Source of the DNA: Takakia lepidozioides
Lineage: Eukaryota > Streptophyta > Takakiopsida > Takakiales > Takakiaceae
Assembly (NCBI GenBank): GCA_030704615.1
Contig: CM060732.1
Span: 49,519,053-49,583,052, forward strand
DNA: 64,000 nt
Direction of reading: 5' to 3'
Shown: positions 40,051 to 52,611 of the stretch, in pieces
Position numbering within the stretch: the stretch's first letter is position 1
Layout: each line of letters begins with the position of its first letter
Made by a program: the position numbers and the translations under genes
The notes under the pieces: generated by a model
The model's input: only the letters and a program-made list of their open reading frames with translations
Databases searched by the model: none
What the model was told of the DNA's origin: nothing

Positions 40051-41492
40051 TCAAACCATTGTTTGTATCTATTGGCATATTTCGCTTGCCAAATGGATGC
40101 AAATTGTTGTCATTCTGTAGATGAGGGGAAGTTCAAATTCTTTCTTTGTATAACTTTGCAGTTGAGACCCACTGAGTACTCCAAATCATCACCACTCTTT
40201 ATCAGTTAGATGGAAGTCCCCCAGAGCAATGTACTTATTCTTCAAGGGGGAGAGCTTTTCTGCAAGTGGCTGCGATTTCTGCCTTCAACATTTTTCATCC
40301 CCTTGAAAAAGTGTCTGATGTGGCCCCAAAGGAGATAGAGCGGGATATGTGTTTGTTTATGGGTAGTGGCAACCAAAAAGGCATAGGAGCTTTAGAAGCT
40401 TAGCCCTTTTAGACTAGGATGGTTGTATGATTTCGTAAGTGTGGTATCTCAAAAACTTGATTATTTGGTGAAAAGATGTTATTGTGTCATATTGTTTGTT
40501 TTTTTGTGTTGCATTATGATGTGCAGGATGTAAATATGACATAGCCCTGTTTCTGAAGCAGTGTACTTCTTGTATATTATTGTCCACAAACACACCATAG
40601 ATAATGTGGGTAAAGTAGTGGGGGATCCCAGATTTATCACGGACTCATCTCAATCTAACCATTTCAATTCCAAACGATCCTTGAAAATAGTAATCTTAGC
40701 TATGAGAATGGATGTGACTTTTAGGCCTCAATCTTCCCCTTTCTTAAGAACATTTCTATAGGCATGCTCTTGACAGTGATTCTGCACTTCTGACAAAGCT
40801 GCATCCACTAGCAAACTACCCCCAGTACATTGCAAAGGAGGCGGGATATTCCTAGGACAGGCAAAGTTAGCTTCACAAAACGAGGGAAAACACAAGTTTT
40901 CTGTGAGCACCTTGTCTTTGGGAAAACTAGAGTCAAATCCCTGTCACGCTGTTGTTTAAAATGTGTAAAAGAAACAGGATTCTCCCCCACCCCCCTCCAA
41001 CACCCAAAAGGAAAAAAGGCCCAACCTGAGAAGAAGTTTCTGGAATCTTTCATGCCATGAGCAGTGAGGTCGGGTGCTGTGTGGGTTTGCTTTGTGTGCT
41101 TACGATGCAAAGTTAGTCAAGGAATGCTGAGTTTACAATCTTCGATTAAAAGAAAGGTTCACAGACTGGCTCCTTAATATGTTGTGTCCCATCCCTAAAG
41201 ACCACCACTCTACATCCTCGATCGGGCGTTTTTTCCGTGATCTGACTTCCGCACAAGCATGAAACTGCGTTTCGAAGTAGGATCAAGAGACTCCATAAAC
41301 TATGTGTCTTACAACTGTAGATTCCAATCCAACTTTTTGATACTTACAATTGACATCCAACATTGGAGTATTTAAATGTGTTATGCGACAAACTAGACAG
41401 TTTACGAGAATGAGGCCAGAATCTATCAAGGAAGCTGCACACGACTATTCATTGGTACGATTACAAGAACTTTGTACATGAATTGTTGAATA
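40051..41492. other. Non-coding interval
   Basis: The 3' flank of the CRM copy to 40367, then unique A/T-rich DNA and the 3' flank of the P450 gene. No exon recognised; the open frames at 40808-41110 have no domain. Confidence 0.6.
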
Positions 41493-43151
41493 TCAGGAGC
41501 TGATTGGGGTTCTCTCTCGTATGGAAGCACGTAACGGATTTTTCATGATGACCACCATACGAAACTTTTCAGTGAAGTCTATAGCATGTCCAGGTTTCTC
41601 CGGGCCCCACTCAAACGTAAACAGTAGGTTAGCCAACAAAAGATTGAGATGGAGGAGGCCCATATTCGCACCTGGGCATGAGCGCCGCCCAGCTCCAAAC
41701 GGGATGAATGCGAGCCTGTGAGATTCCGTTATATTCTTCTCTGGAATGAGGAACCTCTCTGGTCTGAACTCCAAGGGATCGTCCCACAAATGGGGGTCTT
41801 TGGCAAGGGCACCCGCATGGAAGAGGACCATGGTTTGAGCTGGGATATCATACCCATGTAGCTGGCAGTCTTGGGAAGTGACTTTCGGTATCCCCAACAC
41901 AGTCATCATGTGCCTTCGCATTGATTCCTTAATGACGGCTTGCATATAAGGGAGCTTCTCCAGGTCACCTTCGCTGACAACCCTCCTGCCTGAATCAGTT
42001 CCTACAGCTTGCAATATTTCCTCATAAGCTATTTGCTGGATCTTCGGGTATGTGACCACGTTTGCGAGAACCCACTCTAGTATATGGGATGTGTTGTCGG
42101 TGCCAGCAACCATGAGCTCCACCATATTCCAAATAATCTCCGTATCCGTGAGACTCTCTTTTCCTTGGAGTGAAATCAGTGTGTCCACAAAGCAGCTAGC
42201 GCCGTCTCCTGGCTTATTCCCGCTTTGGTGAAGTCTCCTGCGGCTTTCAATTACTGGCAATACAAGGGCTTCGGTGCGGTTGGCTATCTCATCTAGCTTG
42301 GCATAATATGAATTAGAAAAGGGAAAGACAGCTCGGACAATAGGAAGAGTATCTAAAATAATTTGAGCAATCGACCCAAAATCCATTATTTGCCGAAAAC
42401 ACCTGTCCAGTTCAACAACGTTCTCACTCTGGCCCGCCTGCCCTTGCACGCTCTCGAATTCGTCCCCGAAACCCACCCGCATAATTATATCAACTGCGCT
42501 GATCCTCAAGTTGTCGATGGGTTTCACAGTTCCATTTGATGCCTTGGCCTCTGTTCTTAGCCTAGAGAGCAGCCTCTCGATCTCACTGTCTCTTACTGGC
42601 TTATAGCTTGCAAGCTTGGAAGGGCTAAGCAAATCTTTGCTTACAATTTTTCTCATCTTCTGCCATTGGGGCCCGAAATCTGATGTCATAGTCGTCCGGT
42701 ACCCGGAGCTTATCTTTTTCCAAGAGAGAAACTTCGGACGGGATGCGAATGTTGCGCTTTGGACGATAAGAGCTTCGTGGGTTGGCACCTCCCCAGCCAC
42801 CACAACCATTGGAATGGAGCTGCCAATCCAGACAGTGTAGATTGGGCCATATTTTTCGGCCATTGTGCGGAGGGTTTCATGTATGGCTGTTCCCCGAAGT
42901 AGCAGCTGCGGAATTGTTCCTAATAAGGGCCATCTCCAAGGGCCTGGTGGCAGCCTGCTACTACGCTTACTGTTGCAGATAACCTTTCTCACAAGAACTC
43001 CAAAGCCGAACGTGATGAAAGCAAGAAGACAGATCAGTGCATTGCTGGTGCGCTTTATATCCTCACTCCCAAAAGAAGAACTAAGGAGTTTGCCTAGGTC
43101 TGACTTAATTCCAAATTTTGTGTACGACTGATTCACTGCCAGATTAAACAT
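41493..43151 (-). CDS. Cytochrome P450, plant A-type, single exon
   Basis: 552 aa, complete, start ATG at 43151. An N-terminal membrane anchor (about 38-55, ALICLLAFITFGFGVLV) is followed by the proline-rich hinge LPPGPWRWPLLG (67-78). Conserved P450 motifs: I-helix AGTDNTSH (349-356), K-helix ExxR in ESMRR (409-413), FRPERF (462-467) and heme loop FIPFGAGRRSCPG (482-494) with the axial Cys492. The heme loop and A-type features put it in the CYP71 clan in the broad sense; the family number cannot be set by eye. Such enzymes sit on the ER face and oxidise small molecules with electrons from P450 reductase. The N-terminus is about 30 residues longer than usual before the anchor. No intron is needed. 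It is transcribed in the same direction as the two lipoxygenase genes. Confidence 0.93.
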   Translation of the reverse strand: MFNLAVNQSYTKFGIKSDLGKLLSSSFGSEDIKRTSNALICLLAFITFGFGVLVRKVICNSKRSSRLPPGPWRWPLLGTIPQLLLRGTAIHETLRTMAEKYGPIYTVWIGSSIPMVVVAGEVPTHEALIVQSATFASRPKFLSWKKISSGYRTTMTSDFGPQWQKMRKIVSKDLLSPSKLASYKPVRDSEIERLLSRLRTEAKASNGTVKPIDNLRISAVDIIMRVGFGDEFESVQGQAGQSENVVELDRCFRQIMDFGSIAQIILDTLPIVRAVFPFSNSYYAKLDEIANRTEALVLPVIESRRRLHQSGNKPGDGASCFVDTLISLQGKESLTDTEIIWNMVELMVAGTDNTSHILEWVLANVVTYPKIQQIAYEEILQAVGTDSGRRVVSEGDLEKLPYMQAVIKESMRRHMMTVLGIPKVTSQDCQLHGYDIPAQTMVLFHAGALAKDPHLWDDPLEFRPERFLIPEKNITESHRLAFIPFGAGRRSCPGANMGLLHLNLLLANLLFTFEWGPEKPGHAIDFTEKFRMVVIMKNPLRASIRERTPISS

Positions 43152-44028
43152 TTTGGTAACTCCAGGAGTTTCACTAACGCTTATAGTTGCTGTGGAAGCA
43201 GGTCAGCACAACCCGTCCCCTTTGACAAAAAGATGATTTAGATAATAGTACTGTATACATCTACTGTGTATAACATGTGAAAAAGTAGGTGCAGTCCTGA
43301 TGATCAGTGCATCTACCCCAGGAATATCTATCCATAGGTGCATAGTGCGTGCAGTAGACAAACTTCTGACGAATGGCAGCTCAGAACTGGAACGTGGATA
43401 ATAAAAGCTTCACCCATAAATTTCTCCCCTTTTTGAGTGCTCCCTACACAGAATTACTTCGGCTTGCCACGGCCTTGCAGCTACACAGCCCCTACCGGAC
43501 CCAAATTTTTTCCACCTAGGGTGTGTGTCGATTCTTAGAGGACCTGTCACTCAGGGAAATAAAACTCGCACAAAGGAAACTATCTACAGATCAGCTGTCC
43601 CAGCTAGGTACGATAGACAGAGAACTGCACCAGCGATAGTGATCAGATTCGTACGAGTAGTGCAACAATATGTACAGCAAGCCAGGAGACAACAGTGACC
43701 AAGCTCTACGCCTTCTGCTCACATAAACACTGTACTAGTTAGCAAGGTGTCAAGGCTATGGTTGATCCCACCGGCTTCCAGGTGCTTCTCTATGCAATCC
43801 TTCCTGCAGATTCACAAAGTCAATGCAGTGGAAGCTGCTTGAAATCCGGAGACTTGGACAGAGACACAGTAGATGAGACGTGAGGAGAAGATCCAGGAAG
43901 CGAGGCCGGTATCGCTCCAACTCCACATGGCTGCTGCCCCTATGCATGCATTTTCTTAAAGTTATTCTCCTGCCCTCTTGCCACATTATTCCTTGCATAC
44001 TTTGGACTGTTATATAACCGGAATTTTC
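43152..44028. other. Upstream region of the P450 gene
   Basis: Expected to hold the P450 promoter. No gene or clear element recognised. Confidence 0.55.
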
Positions 44029-45533
44029 CAGTGTTGGTCGGTTATCATATTTTTCAAAGCTCATGAGGTTCAGGTTATACAAGTTGACTCATGCAGTAAT
44101 AACCAGTGTTGGGAGGATACCCTTTTTCTGCCATTATACCCTGAGGGTAAATCCCAATAAGGGTATATGGATATACCCTACCCTGGAAATTCAAAAATAC
44201 CTTACCCTACCCTTGTCAGGGGTAATTATTTTCTTATACCCTTAATGGATTACCCTGAGGATAAATCTGTTCAATGGCAGGGTAATAGGGAAGGGTATAA
44301 TAAATTGATTACTAGGGATGTTTTTTTAAAATTTTAATTAATGAACAGGGGGATTGTATAGGGGTTTACGTTTAGGTGTGGTATTTGCTAGTAGAGAGGC
44401 CGGGGCATACACTAGCATTTTATTTTTATTTTTATTTTTTCCCTTCGGTGGTCCTCTTCGGAGCTTGTGCAATACCGGTCCTTGCCACTCTCTCCTTCTT
44501 GGAAAAAGCGTGTGTTAGGCCGCTCTCTTCTTCCTTGGTCCCTTCCATTCTATCTGCAAAGCGTCTCCTTCAGGCGCAGGTGATTTTGGACCTCATTATG
44601 ATCAAATGTGTTGTTTTGTTATTATATTTTAGAGCCATTAGAGGAGTATAAATGAGGACTAAAATTTTGCTATTCATAAGCCACAAAAAAATAGAATTTA
44701 ACGGGGATGTTACACAATTGAAATGCTTTATTCTAAGTATTTAATAAAATTCACAAATTAAATTAATTAAATTAAATTACCCCTTATAATTACCCTGGGG
44801 TATCCAGAGGATATAAGAATAGTACCATTATCCTGCAATTACCCTTACTCTCTTTGTATATGTGGCACCCAATACCCTTACCCTAAGGGTAAATGTTTAC
44901 CAAAAATTTATATATACCCTTAACTGGAGGGTAAATATTTTCAAAAAATAGATTATACCCTTACCCTGAGGGTAGAAAAAATCGATATACCCTCCCAACA
45001 CTGGTAATAACCTCCAGTTCTAGGTGAAATATGCACATTGAATGAAGGTTATTTGCAGGTTACGGTTATGAAAATTTGAACAATATGTGGTCAGGTTATT
45101 TGCCGATTCATGAACAAATCATAACCTGCGGTGATATTTCAAGTGGGGTCTTTGTTATAACTGAAATATAACCTGTCTACCATAGGATATAATTGAAGTA
45201 CCCTAGGCAGGCTGCACAACCTATCCCTCAGGTTCAATGTGCCATTTCAACTTCAATATACATAGTGAAAATAGGACACCAAAAGAAAACTACTATTTGA
45301 TAGGAAACCATAGCTACTATAACGATTTCCGTCCACTTAAAAGATATCCGGGTTGGTTCTATGTCTTCAGATGCTATTCACTCACAGGTTCAGGGTGTTT
45401 CACCGGGTATTTGAGTTGTCCAGTACCGCCTGTTTTCAGTGTCCACGTTCTCTTTTATGCTCATAACCGCCGGCTATAGTTGGCAAATTACCTGTAATTA
45501 ATCGGGTGGGTCCCTGATAACCGACCAACACTG
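44029..45533. mobile_element. Outer hAT-like element, interrupted by another hAT element
   Basis: Terminal inverted repeats of 19 bp, CAGTGTTGGTCGGTTATCA, at 44029-44047 and, reversed, at 45515-45533. Flanks GAATTTTC and GAATCGTG agree at 5 of 8 positions, so the target duplication has decayed or is uncertain. Without the insert it is about 600 bp and encodes nothing. Many GGTTAT/ATAACC motifs lie near both ends, as expected for subterminal transposase sites in hAT elements. Confidence 0.75.
44104..45003. mobile_element. Inner non-autonomous hAT element, 900 bp, with perfect 8-bp target duplication
   Basis: Starts CAGTGTTGGGAGG (44104) and ends with its exact inverse (to 45003). It is flanked by GTAATAAC at 44096-44103 and again at 45004-45011. 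An 8-bp duplication plus CA(G)...TG termini is the hAT signature. The subterminal regions carry many copies of TACCCT and AGGGTA, some as palindromes such as TACCCTGAGGGTA. No transposase frame is present (the longest open frame is 91 codons, no domain). It inserted into the outer hAT element. Confidence 0.9.
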
Positions 45534-46543
45534 GAATCGTGCCGATGTCCTCTCCACACGTGGCAGCACCTGGGCACACGCACCCTACTGATCCCCGGGT
45601 GGCCCAGCATCGGACTTCCTCCCCTTTTCCCCAAATAAACAAGAATAATAATATTACTGGTTTTATTGAGCTTATTGTTGCTATTAATTAATATATTGAT
45701 GTGTGTATTTTTTTGGGGGGGCCAATAAGTAGTAACTTAGTTAGGTAGTAAGAGGGGGCTCTCCTTTATATAGCCTCTCACTGCGGTGGGACCCTTCTAG
45801 GAGCCCGCCGACCCCCAAACGGTGGACCCTTCTGGAAGGGTGGGACACATGTCAGATCCTAATGACGCCTACTCACACCAATTGACATGTGTAACCTAAT
45901 AACCATCCCCTATTTATAGGTGTCACGTTCTTGCCTTTTTTCTTTTATGCCTTTTACACGATAATTATTAATTCAAATATTTATATAGCTTATTACATGC
46001 CGGTTTAATTCCTGGACCACTCTAATGGACAGGGCCCACAAAACAACTTGGGGGGCTTATTTTATATTAGGGGTAATCTTGACATTCACAAATGTAAGCC
46101 TCATGGCCTTCTGTCCTGGTTATTTTTTCCAGGACTTTCCTCTTAATATGATTTACAAGGCTCCATCCCCTAAGGGCGTAGCTTCCCTCTTTGCAGCTCA
46201 GTCCATGCTCGAACTGTTAGATGTCAGTGTTTGTAGCATGTGAGAGCAGAGCTCTGGTTGTTGGATTGCCATGAAATAAGCTTCACATTTGTTACTCTCT
46301 TGGCAGAAAGCTATGAGGGTCTGAAAGAGACAAGCTGGATAGGCAAGGAAGTTTGATGTCCAGCAAAGATTTGCAAAGCATAGCAGCACAGCCCATCAAT
46401 GGACTTCTGTACCTCTTCTGATCAAGATGATCTCTTCACTTTGTAGAGAGAAATCTGGTGGCCGAAGGAGGCGATGATCATGGCCTTCAAACATCGCAAC
46501 TGCTTGGCAGCTCGCTCCTGCCTGTAGTCATATTTTGAAAGAC
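45534..46543. other. Non-coding interval
   Basis: Between the hAT pair and the 3' end of the first lipoxygenase gene. No exon recognised. Confidence 0.6.
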
Positions 46544-49500
46544 TCAGATGGAAACACTGTTGGGAACACCCGTTCCTGTCAGACCAGGTCCGGATGTAGG
46601 GTACAGCAGAGTGTAGGGAATTTTCGCAGGGCCCACGCGGTTTGGCATCGTGCTATCCATGTTCCTGTTCTGGATTGTCGTCTGAATCTGTAGCAATCTC
46701 TCTCCATACTTCTGGAATGTTTGCAAAACCTACCAAGTGCACACCAAACACATGTGAGGGCTCCCACAATAGAGAACAGGGTATGGTGGCTACTTCGAGA
46801 ACATCAGCACGTCCTTAAGGAACATATAGATCTTCTAAATTATTTTTACATGCACAATTCAAGCCGGTAGCTCATAGATTCCTCAGTGCAGTACTTGTGT
46901 TATGAAGGAGTACCAAGTATGATCAGTACCTCCTCATTGCTTGTCCAGTTTTCGGTAACCCTCTGGCCCAGATACTCCTCATCACTTGAATGCGTTGACA
47001 AAAGCTCACTTATAGTCATGACAATGGCTTCATATGCCGGATTCGGGTGGGTCTCAAGAAAGAACTTTTCAGGATTCGAAAGCAGCTCGCTGTAGTCTGG
47101 GCTGTTCTCTTCAGGGATCAGACGCCGAGTTTTTGCAGCACGGTTGGGCATGTAACCTATATAGGCATATTGTCCAAAATTCACAGCAGCATGGTGAGCC
47201 GAAGCCAACCAGGTGATAGTTGTCAAAACCTGTACCAAATTTTCCTTGGAATTGAGAGTTGGCCAGCCCTCTGCATCCTTCTTATCTGCATGTCCCTTAG
47301 TACGTATCTCAGACCACCATTCCTGAAGCTCTGCATCCTGCTGGACAGTTTGGTCATCCACGTAGTAGATGTTGCTATAGTCTTGCACCCAGCTTTTGAG
47401 GGCAGACCATATGTCAAGGCCATCAAGCCCATAAGGGTAGTCCTCGAAAACCAACTTCACCCCACTCTCGGAGCTTGGATCAAGCTCTGCCATCCCCCTG
47501 CTCAAAACGAGATTGCGGAACCCAGAATAATTTAAAGGAGTAGTTTGTATGAGGAAAACAGAGAATGTCCAAGGTACTTACAAGCAAATCACCTACCTCT
47601 TGACCAGGTCATTGGGCAAGGCTTGCTCGTCGAAGCGCCATAATGCACCATAGAGTACAGAACTAATTTCCATGCAGTATTTTCCAGAGGCGAAGGTGCT
47701 TTCAATGATTCCACCAGCATTGATGAGGATCTGGCGTGAAACTTCGTTGATGTTCATGGTATTCTTGAAGTGTGGTAACAACAAAAGGTTCACTGGATGC
47801 AGCACACTCAATTGCCGGTTAGTGGCAATGATGATTGGCTCTATTGTAGCATGGGTCCGCACCCTTGAAAAATTCACAAGACATTTGAACTCATGTCAGA
47901 TAATGAAACACAAGTTCCAGATAGTGGTAGTGTTATTGACAATGAAGCAGCCACTGTCAGACTACAGTGTTTGTGATCATTAGTTATTTCCTAACCAGGC
48001 AACTATGCTCTAATGTATGTTTCTTTCTTTCAGATGTCGGACCAGGTTAAGCCTTTCATACTTCTGTCCCCAATGTCGAATGTTCTCCCGACATATATGG
48101 GAGGACTTGCAGAACACATAAAAACAAACATCCTGAACGTCATTCTTAGAGTTCCTTCTGGTAACATGTCAGACACAAAACATTTAACAGATTTAATCAA
48201 CATACCAGTGACTGTAGAGCTGGTGGAATCCACTGTCATTAGCCCGCACATACCCTTTGGCAAGCTCCCATAACCAATCCTGCTTACCGTCCTTTGGTGG
48301 AGTTAACACTCTCTTACTGCTGGAAGTGTTTCCGGGCAAGCCCAGCTCAATAGCCACAGGCTTCATCTTTCCTTCACTGGTGAGAAACAAAATGGTTCTT
48401 GTAGCATAGCTCTTGCTAGGCTCAAAACCTGAAGAATCGTTCATGCGCTGAATGTAGGGGAGAAAGTAGTCATAGTAGTCCAATGTGTACAGCCTTTTGC
48501 CATTCAATGCCTACAAACAATAAATTCATGTGCAGCATGTCACACATCAGTGGCATCTCAGATTTGTTACAAAGAAAGCAGAACACTCAAGTAAGAAATG
48601 CCATGTGAGAATTATTCCAGCATATGTCAGGAGAAGACTGACATCATGGAGCCTACTCGGAGCCTATTGGGTGGATCAAAGACTTCCATTGTACATAAAC
48701 CAGATGCCTCTATCATGGAATAATGCCGGACTTCTATTAGATAATGCTCACTTCAGAGAGGTTTAAGGGTTCCACTCACTGATGCTATCAACATGCAAGA
48801 TCCGTGTGGATTCACAGGAACAAATACAAGGGCTGAGGCAACCCCTGACATGAGAGCACTACTGAATCCTTAGAGGCACATTTACAGCTGATACAAAAAG
48901 TATGTCAGTGGCAGTAAGATACACTGATGCAAGCTCTATCAGTTCGAACAATTGAGAGGACCCATTAAACCCTGAAGAAAGAAACTGAGAGAAAACTGTC
49001 TAGGATGATTTGCAGGACATGACTGGGAATCCATGTAAAGCACATTGCCAAAAAGGCCACTGTAAAAATTGAACCCTTCAGGTTTTGCTCTGATTAGCAA
49101 GCTCTACCAGAGACAATTGCATGTAGTGCCTAGAAGAGAGATTAGATTGTGCACACACTTGAACTTATTGCAAGTAATACAGGTGATGTATGTTACCTGC
49201 TGGACTGTGAGACCTTCCATGTATGGCTCAATGTGCTGGGCGGTGATGGCTGACGTTGGGTCCCCATACTTGTCTCGATCATTTAAACTACTCACTGGAG
49301 GGAATGCCTGCAGCGTGGACAATTTTATGCACAAATCTTAAAAATGTGTCCAGAAACAATCCATATGGGTATTCATTGGGATACGTCTGGAGAGAAATCA
49401 GAAGCAATGTTACCGTGAGGCGCTCGATCTGGAGCGGGTTGACACCACTCAAAATCTGACGACCAAACTCTTCATCGTTCCTCCACGCAAGCTCGTCAGC

Positions 49501-52500
49501 TGCATGCATACACACATGTGGCTTTAAACCTAGTCTCAAACTCATTCATATACGCAGGCCTACACACGATCCTTGTGATTTCAAAGATTCAGTGGAATCT
49601 GCACAGCTAGAACCAGTTTCAGTAGACTCTTACTAGATATGATTGCAAGAAAGTCTATTGATTTACACTTACAGCCTTATTTATATCCCTGTTCAATGCT
49701 ATGCCAAGGAAATATAGCGTGCAAATTAGGCATGAATTTTGTACTCACATTGCAGGATTTGAGGCACTGGGTATCTGAGGACGCTATCTTGATCATCAAC
49801 GCCCAGACTCTTGACCAAATCAAAGGGGTCCATATAAAATTGCTTGTTTTGATCGGTCATGTTGCTTTGTACGATCTGCAGCTGAGCTTTCAAATCGATA
49901 CCTTTGGTGTAGAGGTTGAGAATATCAGCAAAGCTTGTGAACTCGTCTTTCACGACTCCTTCAATTGCTGGAACCAGAAGGTGGCCGACTCCGGTCAGCC
50001 CAGCGCTGAGGAAATCTTTCTGCTTTACCCCATCGAAAATTTCGTCCCTTGGGACATAGAACAACCTGTCAATCACTCTCACCTCCGTCGATGGATCTGC
50101 CAGATAAGTTACTTAGTAATGGAATCGATCAAGTGGTCATGGATTCAATCACCATGTATACATGTACGAAAACATGACTAGACTTAGAGGCGCTTATGGG
50201 TATGCATTACTACAACAACATGAATGTTCAGGTAACTCCGTTTGCTCGGACCTGTTGATCGTAAGAATTCACTAGGCTACTCTGCATCTTGAGGATTCTT
50301 GAAAACATTGCGATTGGTATTCATGAAAACACAAGGGACTAACCTGCAGGAGAAGCCGATCGCCCAGTTCTGCAGCGGCGAGGGTAGGGAAATTCGCTGC
50401 CCCCCAAATTAGGCCTTTTCCACGTGGGATCTGAGGCATCACCTAGATCGTTGTAAACATCATAATCATAAATTCTATCCCACACTTTCCTTTCACCGAG
50501 GTCATTCCCCCGCAGATTTAGCTTTTCTGTCTCGCGCAATTGAACAAGCCCAGGTGGAGTCTGGTCTCTGAGGTACACCTGCGTGCATTCGACCAAGACG
50601 TCGTTTACTCTCAGCTCATAGACTAGAAAAATTGTAGATTACATAGATATTTATTTGCCTTTGTTTAGCTTGTGCACGAGACACATCATAGATCATGTAC
50701 GTATCCTACCTAGTTTGAAACTTTGATGTGAGAGTTTCATGTTCAAATGACGCGGTCGATAAAGTCATGGATTCTGTGCAGTTAAACGAGCTCAGTGAAA
50801 TATCATGTTTCAACTACATGTAACCTCAATTATACACCCCAGGTAACTCTCATTCCCATGAAATATGGGCGCTGTCCACAATGGAACTGGAGCCTTTCAA
50901 AGATATTGCACGCTGCAAACTTGAGCTACTGAACAATTGACAGTGTTTACTGGGAATCTGTACAGTGTTAGCACTTAAGTCTGAAACCTGAATCCAGTCA
51001 TGACTCATACATGATCAACGGAGAGAGAGAGAGATGTACTGATTACCTGGTTGGTGAAAAAAACCCGGTCGGATTGGTACTTGTCGACATTGTAGACCCA
51101 AGAGTTGCACGAAAAGTGCACCTCCTTTCCATCCGAGAGTTTCAACGTAAGAGATTTGAGAAAGAATTGGTGTGCGTGATAATTTCTCACAATGATGGCC
51201 CCAGGTGTACCGAAGTCTTTTGGCACCTTGAATGTCAATGGGTAGCTGACATCGTTCTGCTCCAATGTGTCTTTCGACGAAAACCAATTCTCCACGCTAG
51301 TTTCCGTGCTCAACTTCCCGATTTGGGTGCCTGCAACTCATAAACATAACTTGAGGATCGCAAATCTACGTATGACTGAGGATCAATTGGACAAAGCTAA
51401 TCTTGTATCCGTTGATACCGGATATGTTCAAGCTCGAAAAATATCTACCTCGCATGTTCAGCTCAGACTCGCATCTCAAGGCGTACGGACCTTATATTGC
51501 GTACGGATCAATCTTGAGCTCTAGGTTTCCTAATCAGCATTTACTCTACATCAACTTCAACGATGTTTTATGTTTTTCTCCTAGGAGTAAGATGTTCAGT
51601 CGTGAATTAAGGTAGTCTAGAAAGATCTTTTCGATCCCCAAGTCTCGACAGGTCTCGACAGCAGCTGAACGCTAATTACCGCGCTGTCCAATATTGCGCG
51701 ATCTCCCAAGTAGATTAGAGATTAGACCGATCACTAGAGCTTCAATTGGGAACTTATTGTCGGATCGAGTACAGGTGAAAGAAGGGAGGTCCCATGGTGC
51801 ATACAGGACAATGAGAGCTCTAAATGCCGTAGTAAAATTCAACGAGAATTTGAGCTACTCATGACCCCATAGAGCAGCCAGCCGTCTTCTGACCGGCTGT
51901 GGTATGTGAGCTGCTATTGGCAGAAGCGCCTGTTTATGAGCAAGAGTACTCTAAACAGTACATCTAACTGTTAGATGTTTATGAGCATCTATCTGCGGTC
52001 CCGATCCCAGTTAGATGTACTGTTATATGTACTGTTTGCTGGGATCGGGACCGCAATCTATAAACGCTCCTAGTCGTGCGACTTGACATATACGATTTCC
52101 TCACGATGGTATGGATAAATCGAGCTTCAACTGACCAGCGCGCATTGAAGCTCCAGCTCGACGTTCTTATTGAGTTGGAAAGAGAGAGGCCGAGTTACTC
52201 ACCAGGGTCCACTTGGTCGGCACTGACGAGTTGCAGGAGCACTTTCCGATCGAGCAACTGGTCAGCACCATCATCCAACAAGTCGGCACCTATGTCGACA
52301 TAGGTCAAGAGACTCTTCTTGCGGATCATGATTGTGCCGCTCAGGCTAACAGAATCATCCGCGACCTCAGTGTTACTCTTCCCTTGGAACAAAGTGTGCA
52401 ACCATTTGTCCACAGGGTGGAGTATTGAGGCACGAACAGCCAAGTTCAGTCTGCGCCCCCGAGAGCCGGCCATCTCTTGTCGGTTCGCAAGCTTCAGAGC

Positions 52501-52611
52501 CTTAGTGGGGACGCTGGGAAGTAATGGGAGCCCCGATTTGAGTGAGGACGAAACATGAGCTGTGCCACTGCAGATGGCTGGACCCTTAGTGTGCCTTAAA
52601 GCTTGCTCCAT
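46544..52611 (-). CDS. LOX: Lipoxygenase, probably plastidial (copy 1)
   Basis: Ten predicted exons on the minus strand: 52611-52203, 51330-51047, 50578-50344, 50096-49749, 49499-49414, 49307-49197, 48510-48206, 47863-47597, 47497-46930, 46729-46544; 932 aa. Residues 1 to about 65 (Ser/Arg/Lys-rich) look like a plastid transit peptide. A PLAT/LH2 beta-barrel follows (about 75-225, [15 protein letters not shown]), then the catalytic domain. Iron ligands are all present: His592 (SHW) and His597 (RTHA) on either side of intron 7, His784 and Asn788 ([18 protein letters not shown]), and C-terminal Ile932 (GVPNSVSI). Ala in LINAGG is the residue typical of S-specific enzymes. The enzyme adds oxygen to polyunsaturated fatty acids, feeding oxylipin synthesis; 9- or 13-specificity cannot be read here. 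It is a tandem paralogue of the gene at 54836-60235. Confidence 0.93.

Larger units (their letters stand above)
30529..40367 (+). repeat. Segmental duplication, right copy
   Basis: It matches 1-9653 in direct orientation. The left edge given here is only the window limit of the left copy; the shared block may start further left in the genome. Identity is complete to 34379, then drops. At 40367 similarity stops inside GTTTATGGGTAGT, and the sequence here continues with GGCAACCAAAAAGGC instead of the dispersed repeat. Confidence 0.95.

Noticed and set aside
47047-47535. Plus-strand frame of 162 codons in lipoxygenase exon 9
   Set aside because: It is antisense to conserved lipoxygenase sequence including the HHAAVN iron site.
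50579-50622. Longer version of lipoxygenase exon 3
   Set aside because: An acceptor at 50622 would break the phase with exon 2; the CAG acceptor before GTGTACCTC gives the same exon as in the paralogue.
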